Shown piece by piece: positions 60,513-64,000 of a stretch of DNA of 64,000 bases. Both the position numbers and the translations under genes were made by a program. How positions within the stretch are numbered: position 1 is the first letter of the stretch; each line of letters begins with the position of its first letter. The stretch comes from Chryseobacterium gwangjuense (GTDB lineage: Bacteria > Bacteroidota > Bacteroidia > Flavobacteriales > Weeksellaceae): the NCBI RefSeq assembly GCF_021311115.1, contig NZ_JAJTNP010000001.1, positions 679,443 to 743,442 on the forward strand, written 5' to 3'. The notes beneath the pieces are model-generated. The model saw only the letters and a list, made by a program, of their open reading frames with translations, was not told the DNA's origin and ran no database searches.

Positions 60513-62040
60513 CAAGACCGACATTTGAAGATTTTACTCTTCGATGTCGGTTTTTTTTATTTCCTAATCCGTTGTTATACTGGTAGATACACTGAGCAAC
60601 AATATTCATTTTAGGTGTTTGAAAACTTTTTCCGTCAAATTCGACTTTTTGGGGAAATATCAAACACCCTATCGTCCTTTTTGTTTGTAGATCTCCCTGC
60701 TGATAAAGGTTTGCAAGGTTTTCAATCCCGTCTAGTGCATTTTCTATTTTTGTTCTAATGTCAAGCTCCTTGCTATCCGAAACCATTTGCTGAAGTTCCT
60801 GTTCCAATTGTTCAATTTGTGATTTTGTGATCCTTTTGATCTCTTTATAATCCTCTTCATCTAATTTATCGACAAGATACTTATCTCTTGCATTAGCAAC
60901 CTTTTCATTGAGTAAATTGATCTCTTTTGAAATTGACTTTCTTTTAGCTTCTACATCATAGGTGAATTGTTTATAATTGTCTAAAAGTATCTCCTTCATA
61001 AGTTCTTTGATGATCGGATTGTATTCCAGTTTAGAAATTTCAAGCTCAAAGAGTTCATTTAACTTATCAGAGTCAAATCTAAATCCGCATTTATAATGGC
61101 AATGATAGTAATAATAGGTTTTAGACTTTCCTTTTGCACCGCTTGCTGTAAGATTCTTTCCACACCTTGGACAGACCAGAAGGCCTCTAAGGGGAAAGCG
61201 CTCGTTTCCAAGAACTCTTCCACCAGGACCCTCTACTTTTCTTTTTTTGTCCATAATGTGTTGAACCTGATTAAACAATCGTTCGCTAATCAATGCCTCA
61301 TGTTTTCCTTCAGTGTAATAAGCTTCCTCTTGTTTATAGTCTTCAATATAGATCTTCCCGCAGTAAACCGGATTTCTCATCGCTTTGGCGAAAGCGCTTC
61401 TTGACATTGAGACTCCCTCTCTTTTATTCATTTGCAACCTTACATGGTCGGCAGGAATATGACCTTTGGAAATCTCATTGAATGCCCAGATAATATTGGA
61501 AGCCTCCGGATCCTTAATGGCAATATACTTTTTACCATCTTCATGACTTCTGTTGATATATCCATAAGGAGCTATTCCCATCAGTCGCCCTTCTTTCTTT
61601 GCTCTCCTCATTCCATGGAAAGTATTTAATGCTCTTCTGTCATTTTCCACCTCAGGAGTAGATAAATAAATAGCCAACATTAATTTATTTTCAGGAACTG
61701 ACATATCCAAAGGCTGCTCAATGGCTTGGGGAATAACGTGATTTTTTTGGAGCAAACTGATCATTTGATAGGCATCACCGGTATTACGACTAAATCGATC
61801 CCACTTTGTAAATAGAACCAAACTGCTTTTATGGCTCTTCTTTTTAATTTCGAGAAGATACTTTTTCCACTCAGGACGTTCAAAGCTTTTAGCTGAATGG
61901 TCTTCATAGATTACTCTATTAATGGAAATATCATTGTTTGCACAATATCTGCGTAATCTTTCGTCCTGATCTCTTTGAGAATATCCTTTTTCCGCCTGCT
62001 CATCAGTGGAAACTCTTATATATAGATCTGCTATTATCAT
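60478..62040 (-). CDS. large serine recombinase (site-specific integrase)
   Basis: A 520-aa recombinase. The resolvase domain starts MIIADLYIRVSTDEQAE with nucleophile Ser11 and includes LVLFTKWDRFSRNTGDA. The recombinase domain (about 155-260) contains GIAPYGYINR and MRNPVYCGKIYI. The zinc ribbon has CPRC at 290-293 and CHYKC at 314-318. A coiled coil follows (about 370-430). The frame runs antisense through the tRNA terminator and into the tRNA, giving the tail GLVTSTGFKPVTF. It is probably the integrase of a mobile element whose left edge is at the tRNA. Confidence 0.93.
   Translation of the reverse strand: MIIADLYIRVSTDEQAEKGYSQRDQDERLRRYCANNDISINRVIYEDHSAKSFERPEWKKYLLEIKKKSHKSSLVLFTKWDRFSRNTGDAYQMISLLQKNHVIPQAIEQPLDMSVPENKLMLAIYLSTPEVENDRRALNTFHGMRRAKKEGRLMGIAPYGYINRSHEDGKKYIAIKDPEASNIIWAFNEISKGHIPADHVRLQMNKREGVSMSRSAFAKAMRNPVYCGKIYIEDYKQEEAYYTEGKHEALISERLFNQVQHIMDKKRKVEGPGGRVLGNERFPLRGLLVCPRCGKNLTASGAKGKSKTYYYYHCHYKCGFRFDSDKLNELFELEISKLEYNPIIKELMKEILLDNYKQFTYDVEAKRKSISKEINLLNEKVANARDKYLVDKLDEEDYKEIKRITKSQIEQLEQELQQMVSDSKELDIRTKIENALDGIENLANLYQQGDLQTKRTIGCLIFPQKVEFDGKSFQTPKMNIVAQCIYQYNNGLGNKKNRHRRVKSSNVGLVTSTGFKPVTF
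60517..60558 (+). terminator. terminator of tRNA-Arg
   Basis: ACCGACAT (60517-60524) and ATGTCGGT (60544-60551) form a stem extended by GAAGA/TCTTC, followed by eight Ts. The whole hairpin lies inside the antisense recombinase frame. Confidence 0.85.
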
Positions 62041-62141
62041 TATTATGATGATTTCGTTAAAAATTAATTTTAGGGAGTAAACAATTAAAAATCGTTACAG
62101 TAGAAATTCATCATTCTAATATTTTACTAAAATACGAATAA

Positions 62142-62357
62142 TCAATCAGATGTAAAAAATTCTTTGAGCGTAAGTTTTACAATAATGTATATAAATTCCA
62201 TAATTTCTTCTGATTGTTCTTCGTTAATATTATAACCAGCTGTTCTAAGGATTTCTAAAGCTTTATCGGGAGGAATTTTCTTTAGCTTTATTGCTGGAAT
62301 ATATTTTTTAATATCGTGCTGAGATACGGGTTGATTCTTGGATCTATATTTCTTCAT
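62142..62357 (-). CDS. 71-aa protein of the mobile region, unknown function
   Basis: A 71-aa, mostly helical protein with a lysine-rich N-terminus (MKKYRSKNQPVSQHDIKKYI) and an acidic-then-hydrophobic C-terminus (EEQSEEIMEFIYIIVKLTLKEFF). No family is recognised. It lies 101 bp upstream of the recombinase gene on the same strand and might be an accessory or directionality factor. No ORF or hairpin is seen in the 165 bp between it and the ImmA/IrrE gene. Confidence 0.6.
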   Translation of the reverse strand: MKKYRSKNQPVSQHDIKKYIPAIKLKKIPPDKALEILRTAGYNINEEQSEEIMEFIYIIVKLTLKEFFTSD

Positions 62358-62522
62358 AACAATCTCATCAAGAATTTTATCTCGACAGAAATAATTTAGA
62401 TAAAAGTTAGTCTAAGATTTAATATTGTCTTCTAAAGTCATAGAATGTCTTTGATCTTCATTAAGATTATTATAATTAGATCTAAGGACACACTACAAAG
62501 GCTAAATTAAGAACAGCTAAAA

Positions 62523-63320
62523 TCAATCTTCCCAGATAATACTTAAAGCTTTATTTCTATGGGGAATACAATGCTCATAAAATGATCGGTTTGTATCATA
62601 ATCTCTCACATTATTAAACCAATCCATCGCCCATACTTTTTCTGTTTTATAAACATCTCGCAGATTGGATTTGGAAAAATACTCACCTACGACTGTATTT
62701 TCAGGAATTTTTTTTTCATTCAGTAACCATTTGTAGGGAAAGTCATCACTTTCTAATTTCCATTTAACCAATCCGTTTTCAACGTAAACAATCATAATAG
62801 GGTGATTTCCTATTTGAGCAAATCTAAAAGCACAGGCAGTAATACTTACATTATATAGGGTTGCAAGATTTTGAATTAACTCATAATTAAACTTTTTCCT
62901 GAAAATTTCATCCTTAAATCTTGATTCAGGCATAAGTAAACAAGAAGCAAAATAGTCAGCCTCTCTTTCTATAGTGTCAAATTGTTTTTTATTAGTATTT
63001 GAAGAGTGTGGGACAAGAATACCTTTTTGTAATCCTACTCTATGAGCATCAATAAAATAATGCCCAAGTTCGTGAGCCAATGTGAAACGTCCTCGTGTAG
63101 AATCTTTCCTATTTCCACTATCAGTGTTGAGATGAACGTAGAATTTACGATTTTGATATACAGTCATACCATCGAAAGTACCTGTTTCATATCCATCATA
63201 AAATAATTCTAAACCTTCATCTTGTGCAATCTTATCTACAGGAGTCAATTTCTCATCATATTGTAAAGCAATAAATTCGGCTAACTCCTTTATATGACTT
63301 AAAGGCGTATTATTTATCAT
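62523..63320 (-). CDS. ImmA/IrrE-family metallopeptidase
   Basis: A 265-aa zinc metallopeptidase. The N-terminal peptidase domain has FTLAHELGHYFIDAHR (His83, Glu84, His87 of HExxH) and a third-ligand helix IEREADYFASCLLMPESRF. ITACAFRFAQIG follows, resembling the small helical domain of IrrE-like proteins. The C-terminal 90 residues (about 175-265, WKLESDDFPYKWLLNEKK) are specific to this subgroup. Relatives cleave phage- or ICE-type repressors such as ImmR or DdrO. The first 11 bp overlap the end of the 101-aa gene upstream. Confidence 0.9.
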   Translation of the reverse strand: MINNTPLSHIKELAEFIALQYDEKLTPVDKIAQDEGLELFYDGYETGTFDGMTVYQNRKFYVHLNTDSGNRKDSTRGRFTLAHELGHYFIDAHRVGLQKGILVPHSSNTNKKQFDTIEREADYFASCLLMPESRFKDEIFRKKFNYELIQNLATLYNVSITACAFRFAQIGNHPIMIVYVENGLVKWKLESDDFPYKWLLNEKKIPENTVVGEYFSKSNLRDVYKTEKVWAMDWFNNVRDYDTNRSFYEHCIPHRNKALSIIWED

Positions 63321-63615
63321 TTTTCTTGTGATTTGCCTTCATTTTATCTATAATATGTTGAGGGAGGGCATTACCCTTTCTTGCAACCATTCTTAGTTCT
63401 TCAATCTCATTATCTAACGCTTCAGTACTTTCAGATTTAATATTTTTAAGTTTTTGAATACCTCTTTTAATAATATCTTCAGGAGAATTCCAATCGCTTG
63501 GAGTCTCGTTGTAAATAGGGTTGAGTGATTCGAATACCTCAACCTCCTTTTCTGTTTCTGGAAAAAGTAACCCTTTAGCCTGTAATAAGTTTCTTATGCT
63601 ATTTTTATTTGACAT
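63310..63615 (-). CDS. 101-aa partner protein in the ImmA/IrrE set, unknown function
   Basis: A 101-aa protein. The N-terminus MSNKNSIRNLLQAKGLLFPETEKEVEVFE recalls short segments seen upstream of IrrE-type genes in Bacteroidetes, followed by a helical charged region (KRGIQKLKNIKSESTEALDNEIEEL). There is no HTH that I can assign. It overlaps both neighbours by 11 bp (sigma-like gene upstream, ImmA/IrrE downstream), indicating tight translational coupling. It could be the substrate, antitoxin-like partner or regulator of the peptidase; this is inference. Confidence 0.7.
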   Translation of the reverse strand: MSNKNSIRNLLQAKGLLFPETEKEVEVFESLNPIYNETPSDWNSPEDIIKRGIQKLKNIKSESTEALDNEIEELRMVARKGNALPQHIIDKMKANHKKNDK

Positions 63616-63928
63616 TCTTTAAAGGTTTTAATTGAGTGTGTTGAGTTATATAATCAATAATTTTTTTTTCGCTTCTTTCACGTATTTTACGAATATTAAC
63701 TTTAGTTGTTGCATGCATTTCACACAATAAATCTAAAGTATCAGAAGGTGTTTTTTTACCGTCTTCATAATATAAATAAATTGTTAACAGTATATGCCTA
63801 TCTCTCTCTGATAAAGTATTTAATGCATCATTTAGTACTTTCATATTTGCACTTTCAAAAACTTCTAAAGGTAGTTCATTGTAAATTCCAGTGATATTGA
63901 CCACCCAATTCCAATTTAAAGTGATCAT
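63605..63928 (-). CDS. sigma-70 region 4-like protein, apparently truncated at the 5' end
   Basis: The 107-codon frame has a region-4 HTH look from residue 35: LSERDRHILLTIYLYYEDGKKTPSDTL, then LCEMHATTKVNIRKIRERSEKKI. The first 16 codons (MITLNWNWVVNITGIY) are read from IS21-like terminal repeats at 63880-63928 and are unlikely to belong to the gene. Met29 at 63844 is the first internal ATG. A TGA precedes the frame at about 63935. The original gene probably extended further and lost its N-terminal domain; the remaining part may still be translated and couples to the next gene by overlap. Confidence 0.65.
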   Translation of the reverse strand: MITLNWNWVVNITGIYNELPLEVFESANMKVLNDALNTLSERDRHILLTIYLYYEDGKKTPSDTLDLLCEMHATTKVNIRKIRERSEKKIIDYITQHTQLKPLKNVK

Positions 63929-64000
63929 GTAATTTCAGATTAAATTGACCACCCTTTTTTTGATAAAAACTACTGTTTTTTATGTGTCAATTAGTATTCA
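63880..64000. mobile_element. probable terminal region of an IS21-family element (body beyond window)
   Basis: Three tandem units of 23-24 bp (63884-63906, 63907-63930, 63931-63954) share AATTCCA/AATTTCAG starts, and two end in ATTGACCACCC. The unit at 63931 is preceded by TG at 63928, as is the first at 63880 (TGTAA). Bacteroidetes IS21 elements have such repeated TTGACCACCC-type transposase-binding units behind a TG tip. No istA or istB is inside the window, so the body would extend past 64000. Confidence 0.5.

Noticed and set aside
60478..60560. C-terminal tail of the recombinase as a functional domain
   Set aside because: The codons are read from the tRNA and its terminator in antisense, so the tail reflects the insertion point and not selection on protein sequence.
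1..64000. CRISPR array, rRNA operon, riboswitch or prophage structural genes
   Set aside because: No regularly spaced repeats, no 16S/23S/5S sequence, no recognised riboswitch core, and no capsid, tail, portal or terminase genes were seen.

Overview
The window looks like a chromosomal segment of a Flavobacteriia bacterium, most likely Chryseobacterium or a close relative. The support is AT-rich DNA, promoters with a TAnnTTTG -7 box instead of a sigma70 hexamer, almost no Shine-Dalgarno sequences, a SusC/SusD pair, a T9SS C-terminal sorting domain, a CIA/CGA/PER-like class A beta-lactamase, and several intergenic repeats of a style I associate with this genus. Species cannot be assigned from sequence reading alone.

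Layout. (1) 0-9 kb holds small metabolic and secreted genes, mostly on the plus strand: DUF1801, pcm, an oxidoreductase, a GH5 glycanase with a C-terminal carbohydrate-binding module, a class A beta-lactamase, a 3-hydroxyacyl-CoA dehydrogenase, a polytopic membrane protein and a very acidic 79-aa protein. (2) 9-21 kb is housekeeping, mostly minus strand: META-domain lipoprotein, pheT, dnaN, dgkA (plus), a LamG protein exported by T9SS, purL and purB. (3) 21.7-30.6 kb is a polysaccharide utilisation locus on the minus strand: SusC, SusD, a GH144-type lipoprotein, an alpha/beta hydrolase and a GH3 beta-glucosidase. The enzyme set points to beta-1,2-glucan. (4) 31-44 kb is a run of small genes: DUF4197, DUF493, ArsC-like, deoxynucleoside kinase, two tandem glutaminyl cyclase lipoproteins, VOC and SRPBCC proteins, a CPA1 Na+/H+ antiporter, a bestrophin and others. 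(5) 43.9-47.5 kb is a TolC/HlyD/ABC-2 permease export operon with no ATPase gene beside it. (6) 47.7-54.1 kb pairs a 1975-aa alpha-2-macroglobulin with an ecotin, two protease inhibitors of unrelated mechanism in apparent operon. (7) 54.1-60.4 kb carries a UbiA-like protein, recF, DUF721, a Gcr-type membrane protein, mtgA and a BtuF/FecB-like binding lipoprotein. (8) From about 60.4 kb to the right end is a mobile region. tRNA-Arg(ACG) is overlapped antisense by a serine recombinase gene, followed by a small unknown gene and a three-gene overlapping set (sigma-region-4-like protein, 101-aa unknown, ImmA/IrrE metallopeptidase). The 5' end of that set appears to be cut by an IS21-type end whose body would lie beyond the window.

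The most interesting points are the ecotin/alpha-2-macroglobulin pair (thioester motif lost, proline-rich bait-like linker kept), the complete small PUL, the ImmA/IrrE module on the tRNA-associated element, the IS21-like end truncating its first gene, a terminator-like hairpin in the beta-lactamase leader, and several families of palindromic intergenic repeats. Functions are assigned from motifs recognised by eye; no database search was run.
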